Under the pieces are notes generated by a model. It was given only the letters and a program-made list of their open reading frames with translations, had not been told where the DNA came from and made no database searches. From Persicaria tinctoria (taxonomy: Eukaryota; Streptophyta; Magnoliopsida; Caryophyllales; Polygonaceae): 64,000 bases of DNA. Shown here piece after piece: positions 11,034 through 22,139 of this stretch. Within the stretch, counting starts at the first letter, position 1. Every line of letters starts with the position of its first letter. Position numbers and translations under genes: made by a program. The stretch lies in the NCBI GenBank assembly GCA_037127255.1, contig JBANSL010000012.1, positions 35,765,115-35,829,114 of the forward strand, written 5' to 3'.

Positions 11034-11700
11034 TATGAATTAAATAAATGAAATACCAGGCTTTATGGCTTTATTTATAGGCTTTAATCATTTCTAGCCA
11101 AGGATAAAGAATTCTATCTAAAGCCAGAATATATAAATCTACTTAAAGAAAGATATAAATCTAATTAGGTAAATAAGATAAATCCTTAGGGTAAAAAAAA
11201 GAGTCTTCAACCCATAAGGATAGAACTAAGTAGATGATATTGTCTTCGTGCATAAGTCTTCTCCTCTCGGATTCGGATCGGCCCAAACGCGTCTCGGCCC
11301 CACCGTGTCTTCGATCAGTCGACGTCGAGTAGGTCCACTCGACGTCAATTCATTCACTCGATATCGAGTTTTGCTCAGTAGATATCGAGTCATCTTGTTT
11401 TCAGCTGCCAAGTGTGGCTTAGTGTTCACTCGAGATCGAGTGCTCTTCAGTAGACATCGAGTCAAAGCATTCGATGTCGAGTCCCTTTCAGTAGATATTG
11501 AGTGATATTCCAGTGCTTCTTGGTCTTGCTCCGAATTTGCTCTAAATTCTTTAATATTAAACAAAAACTTGTGTAGATCGCTATTTCATGCAAATAAGCA
11601 TAAAGTACACAAATTCACTATATTTCCAACCTAGAATATATAAAATAATAGAATAAGGAGAGAAATTAAGCATTAAAAGATGGAAAAAACATGGACATCA
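11034..11700 (-). repeat. Gypsy LTR 'B', right arm (U3 side) with word island
   Basis: Continues the LTR interrupted by the copia and the retroposon. The island at 11310-11510 carries cactcgatatcgagt, gtagatatcgagtc and similar words. The last 180 bases match the LTR starts at 2645 and 62519. The LTR ends at 11700 (minus-strand start tgatgtccatg), directly beside a purine-rich tract on the minus strand. Minus and plus frames here follow the repeated words and are not genes. Confidence 0.65.
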
Positions 11701-12300
11701 AATCCCACAATACTTAAGATTGCTTGTCCCCGAGCAATAACTTGGATGGTCATATAGAGGAAACCTACAAAAACTCTCAACATAGTGAATTCATTCTCAT
11801 ATTAACAAAAACACTCAATCGACATCCTCGAAAAGGTACTAATGTCTTCAAATCCATGCTTGTGAATGGAAAGCAACATTTCACAGAAAAGGAGGATATG
11901 TAAAAACAATTTTCCTGCGACAAAGCAACAATAATCAAGATGACTTTATCTGAGCTCAAAAAGGTGTAGATTGGTAAAAGGCTAAAGTTGTGATATATTT
12001 GGCCATGTGGTGCTAATGATTCGGGGAAAGGGAGTAATTCTTAAACTTTCATACCACATTCCTTCTTCATAAGATTTCTCACCTTTCTCTTATCGCTCAA
12101 TGCTTTTTTCACTATAATGTTTTTACCTCTCTAACCTTAGTACTGTCTTCTTGCGAGTTGCAAACATGGGTGTTATGAATGGCCCCAGATACATAGTGCT
12201 TCAGACTCCTTACCTGTGTGTCCCATCATGCGAAACTAACATCTCAACACTGGCAGATTCGATCTACCTTTATCTCACGAGGTGACCAAATCTTCTTTTA
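11701..12300 (-). repeat. 3' internal region of a gypsy element next to LTR 'B'
   Basis: On the minus strand the first bases form a polypurine-like aagtattgtgggatt next to the LTR start, as expected at a 3' LTR. The following phrase (cttgtccccRagcaataacttggat) is shared with 62520-62720, and ttgcaaacatgggtgttatg at about 12159 matches the repeated module of the element at 35081-44562. No protein-coding frame. Confidence 0.55.
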
Positions 12301-13395
12301 CTCATTAAATTTTCCACAATATAATTCATCCTGCCAAACTCCAATAATAATAATAACAACAGAAATAACCATATAACATCTCCAAAAATGGCTTCCATTC
12401 TCAACATAATCCTCAGATAGGAAATAAGGTTAAGGATGGGAAATATGTAGTATATATGGAGGAAAAATAATGTAAGGATATATAAGGCTCATATATGGCT
12501 TTTGTGATGCAAATATGTATAGGTATGGCTAGGAATATAAGAATGAGCATTATATGGAAAATATTAAGTCCTCCGTCCTCTTATTGTGCATAATGTCAAA
12601 AGTAACATCAAATTTACCTCACTTTTGATAATTGTTATCTCCGTTAATTTGTTTAATGTTTATTTTATTTTATTTCTAATTTCATCGCACAAAACCATCG
12701 TTTTCTCTTATCAGGTAAATAAACTTTACTTTTGAATAATTTGATTTTATGTGAGATGAAACAGTTACTTGCTTATTATACTTGCATGATTGAGTTATAT
12801 TTTGATAGGGACAACAACAATTTTCTCCTATTATTGACAATTGTGGACTTTTCTTTTCTTTTCATATTCTGAGTTTTATTGTCCTATTTAATGTGGCACT
12901 GCTCTAGCCAATTGTCAATGTTGTACTATATTTGTTTAGAGTCCATGAAAAATCAGTAAGAGTCATAATAGTGAATGCCAATTATTCGAATATATCAAAT
13001 ACAAGCAAACAAATCTTCTGTCTACCTTGAATGGCAAACTTACATAGAACACAATTCAATCATATATCTATAGTTTAGCCGGTTCAAAGCTAAGTTTCAA
13101 AAAATTTAAGTCTAATAGTCCCAAGAGGTATACTTCAGACAAACAGGAAAATTAAGGGCACAAATCATTTCTATGTACGAGCAATTTTCGAAAATATGTA
13201 TAAGAAGGCTCAATCTTCCATTCAGTTCTTATTTTTCTTGTCCAATTTTCCTTGTATCTCACGTAAAAACATTGAAGGCACTTAACTCCATTGAAGACAT
13301 TGAAGTTGATGCATGGTAGAAACGTAGGAATTCACTTCTTAAGTTTAAAGTAATGAGTTTGTAGGAAGTTCATGTTAACATTCACGCACCACTAG
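12301..13395. other. AT-rich DNA without recognised gene; right part probably copia LTR
   Basis: No coding frame, RNA gene or clear terminal repeat in the first part. The part nearest 13395 leads into a TATA box and a copia primer site, so it probably includes U3 of a decayed LTR whose left end I cannot place. Confidence 0.4.
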
Positions 13396-13523
13396 TCCTA
13401 TAAATAGAATATGTATTTTGAGTTTAGAATAGCAGTTAAAACACATTTGTAGAAGCATTTTGAGTTTCTCTTCCACATCAAATAGCCTCTTCTTATATTA
13501 TTTCCTCGTAAAATTCTATCAAG
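13396..13523 (+). repeat. Promoter/R-U5 part of a decayed copia LTR
   Basis: A good TATA box (tataaataga, 13399-13408) lies about 125 bp before a copia-type primer site at 13525 (tggtttcagagcc, one or two differences from the initiator-Met site). Spacing and order fit the end of a plant copia LTR. Confidence 0.6.
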
Positions 13524-13542
13524 TTGGTTTCAGAGCCCGATT

Positions 13543-14746
13543 ATGGCAAATTCAAATATTCCATTCCAATCTCCTTGTCTCATAAAAGAAAATTAGGAGA
13601 ATTGGTGTCTCCACATGAAGGCACTTCTTGGTTCCCAAGATGTGTGAGAGATTGTTGAGATAGGTTATAAGATGCCTCAAGACAAAGCTTTTTTGACTCC
13701 CACCGAGAAGGAGGTCTTTCAAAAGACCTGGAAGAAGGACCAACAAGCTCTCCCTCTCATCCACCAATGTCTAGATGAGTCCATGTTTAAAAGAGTGGCC
13801 AATGAGACACCGCCAAGAAAGCATGGGAAATCTTGAAAACCTCTAACCAAGGGGTTGATGAGGTGAAGAACGTGCACTTGCAATCTTTGCGAGGTGAATT
13901 TGAAGGTCTTCCAATGCAAGAGTCCGAATCGTTTGCGGATTTCGTGCAAGATTGTTAACCATGGTCAACCAAATCAAGTGATATGGAGAAAGCATCAAGG
14001 ATGCCTGAGTTGTTGAGAAGATAATTCGTTCGTTGCCAATGTAGTTCGATCGCGTTCTAGTAGCCATTAAAGAATCAAAAGACTTGGAGACTATGATGGT
14101 TGAAGAACTCATGGGTTCTTTACAAGCCCTTGAGGAGCGGATCAAAAGCAGAAAGGATGAGCCAACAGAGCATGTCTTAGCCACCAAGCACTTAACCCAA
14201 GAGAAGGGCGATGGTCAAGAGAAGTCTCTAATAGGAAGAGAACGAAGACGTGGATCCTTTCAAGGAAGAGAAAGAGGAAGAGGAAGAGGCAAACCATCAA
14301 ACCATGACTCCAATGATGGAGAAAGTAATCAATCCTTGAGAGGACAAGGAAGAGAAAACTTTAACAGATAGGATAAGTTGAAGGTTCGATGTTATAATTA
14401 TCAAACATTTGGGCACTATGCTCGATAATGTTTGAGTGCTACTAACATTGTTGAGGAGAAGCCCAAATATGTGAAGGATTCAAAAGTTGACGATGACACT
14501 TTGTTGCTAGCCTACCAAGGTGAGGACAAAGATTGACGGATGGTACCTTGATAATGCGGCAAGCAACCACATGTGTGGTGACAAGAAGAAATTTTTAAAG
14601 TTTGATGAGTTGATCACTGGAGGTGTTACGTTCGGAGATAACTCCAAGGTTCCCATCAAGGGAAAAGGTACAATTTTGTTATGAATGAAGAATGATGGTC
14701 ATCAATTATTAAGCAATGTTTATTTTGTTCATAACATGAAGAGCAA
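13543..14746 (+). pseudogene. Decayed copia gag-protease gene, truncated
   Basis: ATG at 13543 follows the primer site. Recognisable pieces in several frames: [44 protein letters not shown] and AWEILKTS (copia Gag, UBN2-type), a long basic Arg-Gly-Arg stretch (about 14240-14290), a zinc knuckle CYNYQTFGHYARxC whose second Cys is Tyr, then WYLDNAASNHMCGD with the protease motif reading DNAAS. At least five in-frame stops and several frameshifts break it. It stops abruptly at 14746, where a Helitron-like end begins; integrase and reverse transcriptase are absent. Confidence 0.85.
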
Positions 14747-14774
14747 CTAGTGCTTTTCCCGTACCATGTACGGG
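14747..14774 (-). mobile_element. Helitron-type 3' terminus (minus strand)
   Basis: Read on the minus strand this is a 7-bp-stem hairpin CCCGTAC-ATG-GTACGGG, seven bases, then CTAG followed by a T at the junction. A short hairpin followed by CTRR at an A/T target is the hallmark of Helitron 3' ends. It falls exactly where the copia gag-protease sequence is cut. The element body would run to the right; the expected 5' TC end was not located, so its length is unknown. Confidence 0.55.
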
Positions 14775-15198
14775 TTTTTATTTTTTTATGGCATTTAAGC
14801 CGTTATTTCCTCAATCCAAAAATGACCTCGAAGCTAAGAAGGTCCAATAAGTCTTGATGAGACCAGATAATTCCTCTAAGGTTTTTCAGTTCGCGTCAAG
14901 TCCAAAACGATCCGATCCCAACTTGGGAGTTGTGATGAAACTAGGAGAAATAAACCGGTGTAATCAGTCGCGTCTAAAATACCATATTTTGAGCGAAAGG
15001 TCAAACAAATTATTTCGTCCACGGATAAAAGATCAGTAGTTATGATGGACAGGTGTCTCACATGCCCACATTCCACCATTACCTTAAACCCCTACACGTG
15101 CCAAAACTAAGTCGCCATCTGTCATTACCTCGCCAGTACCGTCTGCCTACTATAACAGGGGATGAAGGACAAAGAAAAGTGGAACTTTTAAAAAATCT

Positions 15199-15287
<89 letters not shown>

Positions 15288-16490
15288 AAGAAAAGAGCCA
15301 AGATCGAGGATCGAAATTTTATCAGTCAAAGTCGCGCGATCGAAATCCTTGATAACTCCGTGGAGAAAGTTGTTGACTTCTCCAGTGTCAACAAGGCGAT
15401 AGACTTTCGAAAGACCCTCATAGAGAACGTAAATACTGACCGCGACGAATCCATATCACGTCCTCGTTCCGCGTCACAATTATTTCTCACTAGCTCTAAG
15501 GTTAAAGATGTAGCCCCTTAAGGTCATAAGAGAGAGGTTTAGAACTGACCGTGTCAACACAGCACAGGTTGGGCCGCGCGCAAATGAGACGCGCGGGTCA
15601 AGTAAGCTCATTATGGACACGCCAAACCATCCCAGTTCTCTCTAGGTCCCACTCGAAATGGGATTTTAATGGGAGGTTTCATCACTAATACCCTCAAAAC
15701 TTCAAAGACAAAAGAGAAAAGATGATCATATAAAGTTGAAACCTTCAAAGGAATTAAATTTCCTGCTCGGCTGGTTCTGAAGTTGGATCAGCAGTTGAGA
15801 AATTTGTAAAAAAAATTGAAAGATTTCTAGATTGACTGGATATGAAGCTCGATCAGCAGTCAAAACTGCAAATTGAAATGAACTTTTAAACGCAAATTGA
15901 AACCCTAAATCGAAGCCCCAAATTGTAAACACAATCCATAATATACACTAAACTATCATTTCCTAATCAAATTGAGTTTAGTATGAATGTATAGGTTCAA
16001 CAATTCCTCAATCTCAAATTGTCAACCCTAATTCAAACTAATTCTAAATTGCATTGAAACCCTAAATTGAAGCCCCAAGTGACAAGGTTTAATCGAAACC
16101 CCAATTTACAAATCCTAAATTGACTTATCTGACTGGCTGATGGCTTCACCACCACCTCTGGTGAGTTGAGTGGCACCTCCACCACCCCGAGTGATGCCTC
16201 CTTTTACTGTTTTCACCGAATCAAGGATGGGCGGGCGTCTTTCTCCTTCTCCTCTAGGTCAAGTGTCGAAGCTCTTCTATGTCTGTTTTTTTAGCCTCTT
16301 CTCCAAGTCCTTCTCTAGGTCGGGAAGCTCTGCTTCTCCAACCCTTCTTTCGGTGGCCTCGGGCTCTCGTTGCCGGCGGTTTGTGCCTCATGCTCCAGTC
16401 AGCCTCCCATCTTCTCTCCTCTCTTCCCTTCGCTCCTGACTCTTGAGCGTAGATAGAATGTTCAATTAACGGGGCTCTGTTAGTTTCAAC
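14775..16490. other. Unassigned sequence, possibly Helitron body and other repeats
   Basis: No protein family recognised. Around 15880-16130 the phrases aaaccctaaat and gaagcccca recur, a degenerate local repetition. A plus-strand frame at 16170-16439 is Ser/Pro/Arg-rich without recognisable motifs, and I do not call it a gene. Confidence 0.4.
15204..15283. repeat. (GA)n microsatellite
   Basis: About 80 bp of nearly perfect ag/ga dinucleotides with one aa interruption at 15239-15241. A frame crossing it (15053-15352) gives poly Arg-Glu and is not a gene. Confidence 0.97.
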
Positions 16491-16569
16491 TTACCAGGGG
16501 CACGACGCGAAATACATACAAAACTCACGGGTACTGGGAGAATTTAGTTAATCTTTCGTTCACAACGCG

Positions 16570-18187
16570 AAATAGGCAATACCATACATATAGGTGGTAC
16601 TTCGGTTGTTCCGGTCGGGTTCGAGCCAGGCTTGTTTGGGTGGGGTCACTGATGGGTCGGGTCCACTCGGGTAAAATTTGTGACCAGGTACTGGTCAAGT
16701 CGGATTCACGTCGGGTTCGGTCATAATGAATTTTATATTGGTCTAGTTTTGGGTTAAACCAGGTCATGCCCTCTCGGGTTCGGGTAGAAGTAGGTCGGGT
16801 TGTTCGGATTTCGGGTCAAGAGACATGTCAGTCTCATTCGGATTTTGAATCAAGATTCGTATAGTTTTTTTAGGTTTTGGGTTGAATCATATTTCACCCA
16901 GGTTGATTTTAATTCGGTTGAATACTTCGATTATTAGTTGGATTGTTCATTATAATATTAAATCATCTTTTTTTATTAGGAAATAAGTCGAGATCAGATA
17001 TATCTTAATCTCGATGGCCGACAAGTCGGCAAACGGAAACCTGTCGATACATACAAACAAAACCGAAAATAAAAAGCGGAGCAATACAACAAGTGGAAAC
17101 GCACCCTACAAGAAAACGAGCTAAGGAAAACTAAATCTAACACGAAGGGGACGTAGACTACGGACGAAAGCCAAGCACCGCTGGCCGGCGATACATCAGG
17201 AATCCCTGTGGGTAGTGAAGACGAACCTCCAAGAAGCTCCTTCTCATACACGGAGTCGCCCCGTACACACTACCTCGATCCCAGCCAGATCCGACTCCGA
17301 CTGCCAAAACTCCAGCATAGAAGAAGAACCCCTAGCAACACCAAAGCAGAGACGCACGCCACCTGAGTAAAGCAAACCGCCAAGGACCGGTCACAACGAA
17401 CCGGTCAAGCCCAAACGGGATTTAATCCAAGCTTTTTCGAGCGGTGTTTCGAGCCCATAGGAAATTTTAAATAAGCCATTTCAGACGTTTTTTATTGTTT
17501 TATTTATATCTAAATAAAAACCGATATTTTTATCATACTAAATCATCTATTGATTCAATACATTTAAAGTCTTCAGACTCTTCTCTTATATAATTTTTAC
17601 ATATAAAGTAATATAAAATCATTAATAAAACTTATGAAAGTATATAACTCTTAATCATTCTAAATGAGTTTATGATTTCACATTTGAATTCATTTTAAAT
17701 TATTTCATTGAATATTCATTAGTGTATATTTTGGAGTATAGCATTATACACTTATTAACTTATTAACTTATACAAACATATACACTTATGCACTTATTAA
17801 CTTATACAACTATATACACTTTTTAGTATTTGTCATAGATTCGTAATGTTGTATGGTTGTTGACTTGTTGTCTTATCTATTGATTTCACTTGATTATTAT
17901 TAATATGATAACAATTAACAAGAATAATTGATGTTTTATGTGTTAAAAATAAAACCATAAGCTTGTGTTCAAATAAAAAAAACATTTAATATTTAAGCAT
18001 TAAAATGTTGATATTGAACAAACATTTTAAGTCGGGCCGGGTTAAGAGTCGGGTCCGTGGGTTGTGAGAGTTGGTTCGGTTTTATCTCTGTTCGGGTCTA
18101 TTTCGAGCCGGGTCGGATTCGGTCTCAGTTTGAGTTACGGATGACTCTTTATTCAAGTGGGTTAGTCGGGTTTTCGAATCGTTTCAG
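16570..18187 (+). repeat. TCGGGT-rich repeat, copy 1 (interrupted)
   Basis: The left part (16590-16870: ttcggttgttc, gtcactga, gggtaaaatttgtg, gtactggtc, gggtcatgcc) and right part (18010-18185: gtcgggccggg, tatctctgttcgggtct, gagttacggatgactct) match 22140-22560 and 23040-23380 in order and orientation. The centre is AT-rich. The right end, inverted (agagttaccaaaa), resembles the left end of copy 2 (agagctaccaatt), suggesting short inverted termini of a non-autonomous DNA transposon. No transposase. Confidence 0.65.
16969..17538 (-). mobile_element. LINE-like retroposon fragment, 570 bp, minus strand
   Basis: Flanked by the perfect 10-bp repeat taaatcatct (16959-16968 and 17539-17548) and beginning, on the plus strand, with a T-run that is the poly-A tail of the minus strand. 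Its 3' end carries the hairpin gccgac-tt-gtcggc (17017-17030) and a second stem tcgagat/atctcga (16988-16994 with 17008-17014), as in the retroposon at 9489-11033. No reverse-transcriptase motif; 5'-truncated. Confidence 0.7.
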
Positions 18188-18271
18188 ATTTTGGTAACTC
18201 TTTTTTTTTTTTTTTTTTTGAGAACCAAATTTTTTTTTTGATCCAAAGAGAACCAAATTTTGGTAACTCTT
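18188..18271 (-). mobile_element. Tiny retroposon-like insertion with 15-bp target duplication upstream of the ERF gene
   Basis: The 15-mer attttggtaactctt occurs at 18188-18202 and again at 18257-18271. Between them are 54 bp made of a long T-run, then gagaaccaaa, a second T-run and gagaaccaaa again. A long duplication plus homopolymer tail is what a severely 5'-truncated retroposon leaves. It sits about 45 bp upstream of the TATA box of the ERF gene. A slippage-generated local duplication is the alternative. Confidence 0.5.
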
Positions 18272-18316
18272 ACAACCAAGGTGAAAGACGAAATTCAGTT
18301 GAAAATAATACTTCCC

Positions 18317-18324
18317 TTATAAAT
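18317..18324 (+). promoter_or_regulatory. Probable TATA box of the ERF gene
   Basis: ttataaat lies about 165 bp upstream of the ERF start codon; the sequence between is pyrimidine-rich (cttcctctctctttccccc) as in many plant 5' untranslated leaders. Confidence 0.6.
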
Positions 18325-18487
18325 TCTGTACATCCGCATTTACGTTTTATTTCCTTCCATTGTACACATTTCCTTGTCGGCTTGTCCTCTTCCTCTCTCT
18401 TTCCCCCAAATCACATAAAAACTCTCTCCACATTTTTTCACTTCCAATTCCAATCAATCAAGGAAGTTGTTTCACGGCATTTGAGTC

Positions 18488-20664
18488 ATGTGTGGAGGTG
18501 CGATTATCTCCGATTTCATTCCACCCAAGGGTTCCCGGCGCCTCACTGCCGCCGATATCTGGTCCGATCTTCCCGGCGACTACAACAACCAGAAAGGGTC
18601 TTCTGCTGGATTCTCGAACCAGTGGAGATCCAAGTTTGCCGGCGTCAGGAACGAAGACGACGAGTTCGAGGCCGATTTCCTCGAGTTCAAGGAAGAATCC
18701 GATGACGACGATATTCAAGAGGTCAAGCCCTTTGCTTTCAATGGATTCAACCCTTACAAGTCTAATTCTCCTCAAGGTTTGATTCTCCCCTAAATTTGAC
18801 TCCCTTCCAAATAAAACAAAATAATCATAAGAAATTTACATTCTTTTCCTCTTTTGAATTACCATTTATTTGGCTCGTTTATTAATATCAATTCTCGTTT
18901 AAATGCTTCAACTATGAATTGGTTGATCATCTAGCGTTTTAATGCTGTTCATAAGTGCATTTAATGGGAAATGATTGAGGGTGTGAATTATTGAAGAGAA
19001 AACAGCTAGGAATACTACCACACCTCCTCCCCCAACCCCCCCCAAAAAAGATGAAGAAAAGAGTGGAGAGGATCTTGAAAATTATACAAAAATTGTAATC
19101 TGTTTGTTCAGAAGCCATGCTCATATTCCTGCATCTGGACTAATTATATTGTCCCTGTGTCTGTAGCTGTATCCCCTCTTGAGATGATATATTTACCTGA
19201 AGCTTAAGGTCTCATTTGTTCAAGAATAAATTGATCTGCCTGTCTGATGTTTCATGGTCCTTTAGAATCGGAATCTTATCCCTTGTGTTGGATCCTTTGG
19301 GATCTTTTATGTAGTGCTTAAATCAGGTCAACTTAAATCTTGATCCCGTGTAAGTCTAGATTTGCAGCTGATTGTGATCCATTTCGTGTCATATCTTATG
19401 GTGTATTTGGCAATGATCGTCTCTAGAGTCTAGAACCAGTCTTCTTCCTTTTTGGTTGAGATGGATCAATAATATCATTGGTATTTCCCTTGTATAAGAG
19501 AGATTGCTGGTGATTAATCATTCAGTTTTTTTTAAAAAAATATAGTGAAACATACCTGCGTCCTGTTTTGGACATTTGATTCTTGATACAAACATTTACT
19601 AACAGAACACATCAAAATTATTTGTCACTTATTCTTTGATGTGTGATTTCCCATTAACGACACCCTATGTAAGGATAACCGAGATGATTGGTGTATATGG
19701 TTTACTTATCTCTGTTAACCTGTGATGTTATTCTTCTTCGAGTGTCTTAAAGAATGCTTCTCTTTGCCAAACTATTGTAGGATTTAAGTCTGAGTTCACA
19801 AGTCAGGCTGAGAAATCTGCCAAGAGAAAGAGGAAGAATCACTACCGTGGTATCCGCCAACGCCCATGGGGTAAATGGGCTGCTGAAATCCGTGATCCAA
19901 GAAAGGGTGTCAGGGTCTGGCTTGGAACCTTCAACACTGCTGAAGAAGCTGCTAGGGCTTACGATGCCGAGGCCCGCAGGATCCGTGGCATGAAGGCCAA
20001 GGTCAATTTTCCTGAGGATGCTCCTGCATCTAACAGGCGCGCTGTTAGGGTCAATCACCGGAAATCAGCTTCAAACACAAAGCCTAACCCTGCATCTCAG
20101 AACTGCAACCAGGTTTCCAATGTCGGAAAAAGCCACGGAGCTGAAGATTACTTTAGTAGCATTAATTTTGTGGAAGAGAAACCTCTGACCCTGCAGTATG
20201 AGTTTACAAACTCCTTAACTGCTACGGAAGAGGTAGGACTCAAACCTTTTACCCCTGTGCCTTCTCATGTTGCTCCTGTCTACTTTAATTCAGACCCAGC
20301 TAGTAACTCGTTCGGTTCTTCTGGCTTTGGGTTGGGAGAGACTGGAATAGAAACCCCGGAGATATCAGCATATTTCTCAGCAATCCTCGAGACTGAAGAT
20401 GCTCAAATCTTAGAAGAGGGCAGTCCAAGGAAGAAGCTGAAGATTGGTGGTGCCCACTCAGAAGAGGATGTAGGATCTGCTGAGGAGACAAGTGGAAAGT
20501 ACTCCAGTAGCGACCTTTCTGATTTTGAGGCTGAAATGAAGTTCCTTGAGACTCCTTTTCTCGACGAAAACTGGGCTGTAGATGCTTTCCTTGGCGGAGA
20601 TGGACTGAACCCTGCCGATCTTTGGAACTTCGACAATTTCACCCCACTGGAAGGAGCCTTCTAA
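18488..20664 (+). CDS. Group VII ethylene-response factor (AP2/ERF), two exons
   Basis: Exons 18488-18776 and 19781-20664 are joined across a 1004-bp GT-AG intron (phase 1), giving 390 residues. The N-terminus [13 protein letters not shown] is the conserved start of group VII ERFs; after Met removal its Cys2 is the oxygen- and nitric-oxide-sensitive N-degron of the Cys/Arg branch of the N-degron pathway. A basic KRKRK (about 111-115) precedes one AP2 DNA-binding domain (about 117-175: [29 protein letters not shown]). The acidic C-terminus ends in a WNFDNF-containing tail, as in RAP2.2/RAP2.12-like activators. Intron position and length fit that subgroup. The expected role is nuclear activation of hypoxia-response genes when Cys2 escapes oxidation. 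No lesion was seen. Start choice is fixed by the N-degron motif. Confidence 0.96.
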
Positions 20665-21264
20665 CCCTGTCTTGGGGCGAGGTATCTTCTGGGTTTCAAG
20701 TAGATAAGAGGACATGCCTGTGATTTTTCTTGACTAAGCACATCCTTTGATAAACATGACCTTTCTCAAATTCCGGTGATGCAGGAATACCTCGTCTGAT
20801 GCTCATGCTCATGGTGTAAAATTCTGCTTAAGGTCCGGATAAGTGTTGTTCTTTATCATTCAAGGCCGCGCGCTGTGTTAGGAGAGTACATAAGTATGGG
20901 ATTAAGTCTCCTTGTACTACATCTGGAAACCCGATAATTCTAAGACTATATGTATTTTGCTGATCACAACTGTGGTGTGGTGTGGTGTGGCGTGCGAACC
21001 TGTTTACTATCTTACTACTGTTTAAAATGGATGGGCTTGTCTAATGTCTATGGTCTGAATCAGGTTTCTGCATTTATCTGGTTTGGATGGCCTTCCTCCT
21101 TTGCACTAGAAAATATTTTTCAGCTCTTCATTAGCCTGTATACTTATTCAAATGCTTTTTTTTTTTGTGGTATGTGAGAAAATGACCCAATATGAGTACA
21201 ATTTAATTAGAATTAGATTGACTTCTTCAATTTCCAGTTGTTCGTTGGAATGCTACATATTATA
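20665..21264 (+). other. 3' untranslated and downstream region of the ERF gene
   Basis: T-rich sequence without a coding frame; no strong AATAAA signal stands out. A small tgtgg run (20970-20990) is the only simple repeat. Confidence 0.5.
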
Positions 21265-21830
21265 CCTATCAAAATATAACCCGACCCGGAAAATCCGAAT
21301 GAACGCTCTATAATTCTTTGGTTTTAAACACAGTATTTTAGACTCGGGACATGAAAATGGCCTTAAACCCGAATGACCCGGAAATTTGAGGGATGAGACT
21401 CAATGACCCGTTGAATCAAAATCAACTTAGTGAATCAACACTATATAGACGCCACAAATTCACCACTTAGACCTCACACGGATTCGTCATGCAATTGTGT
21501 TCCTTACTGTCACTCATAAATTAAATAACGTATATATATATATATTTTATAATTATAGTATGTTTATTATTATAATATTTAGAAAATTTAATTATAATAT
21601 TATTATTTAGTTTAATTTGACATATTGATATTATAATTTAATTTTGATAATATTTTAACATTCTTACGAGTTCTTTAAAAAGTTCGAATTTTTGACCCGG
21701 TGGGCTGTCTCAAAACCAGGACAAACTCGATCTATCCGGGACTCTATTGATCTAAAATCTGATCTACTCAGGAGCCGAATGATCGAATCCGACCCGAATG
21801 ACCGAATTGACAGAATCACAGTTAAACTGA
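21265..21830. repeat. ACCCGAATGACCCG-rich repeat, degenerate
   Basis: Both ends are filled with cccgaatgaccc/gacccg words (21282-21440 and 21690-21815) around a very AT-rich centre. This is the same design as the TCGGGT repeats but with complementary strand bias, so it may be an inverted relative. Exact termini and target duplication were not found. Confidence 0.45.
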
Positions 21831-22139
21831 ATGGTTATCGTTAGGGCAAGACGCGCTTATGAGTTGTTCAGATGGCATATGCTGCTAATAAAACAATTAA
21901 CAATGTAACCACTTGATGTTGTTTAACAAGTGAGAAATCATATAAAACTGAAACTTTGTGATTATTAAACAAATATAAACACCCATTTGGGTGTTTATTT
22001 ATTTCAACTTTGAATAATTCGGCTTGCATTTGCAGGATCAAAGTTGGTACAAGTTGGGCCAAGTTGTGGGTTTTTTTTTAATATAAAAAATATATAAATA
22101 AAATTGGATTCAGCATTATCTCATTCATTTTAATTAGAG

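Noticed and set aside
2090..11510. CRISPR-like array of cgatatcgac words
   Set aside because: Words are short, in both orientations, irregularly spaced and located in plant LTRs; no regular repeat-spacer structure.
15053..15352. 99-codon frame with poly Arg-Glu
   Set aside because: Product of the (GA)n microsatellite.
18360..18782. 140-codon frame overlapping the ERF start
   Set aside because: It begins at a non-ATG codon, and its apparent coding bias is the shadow of ERF exon 1.
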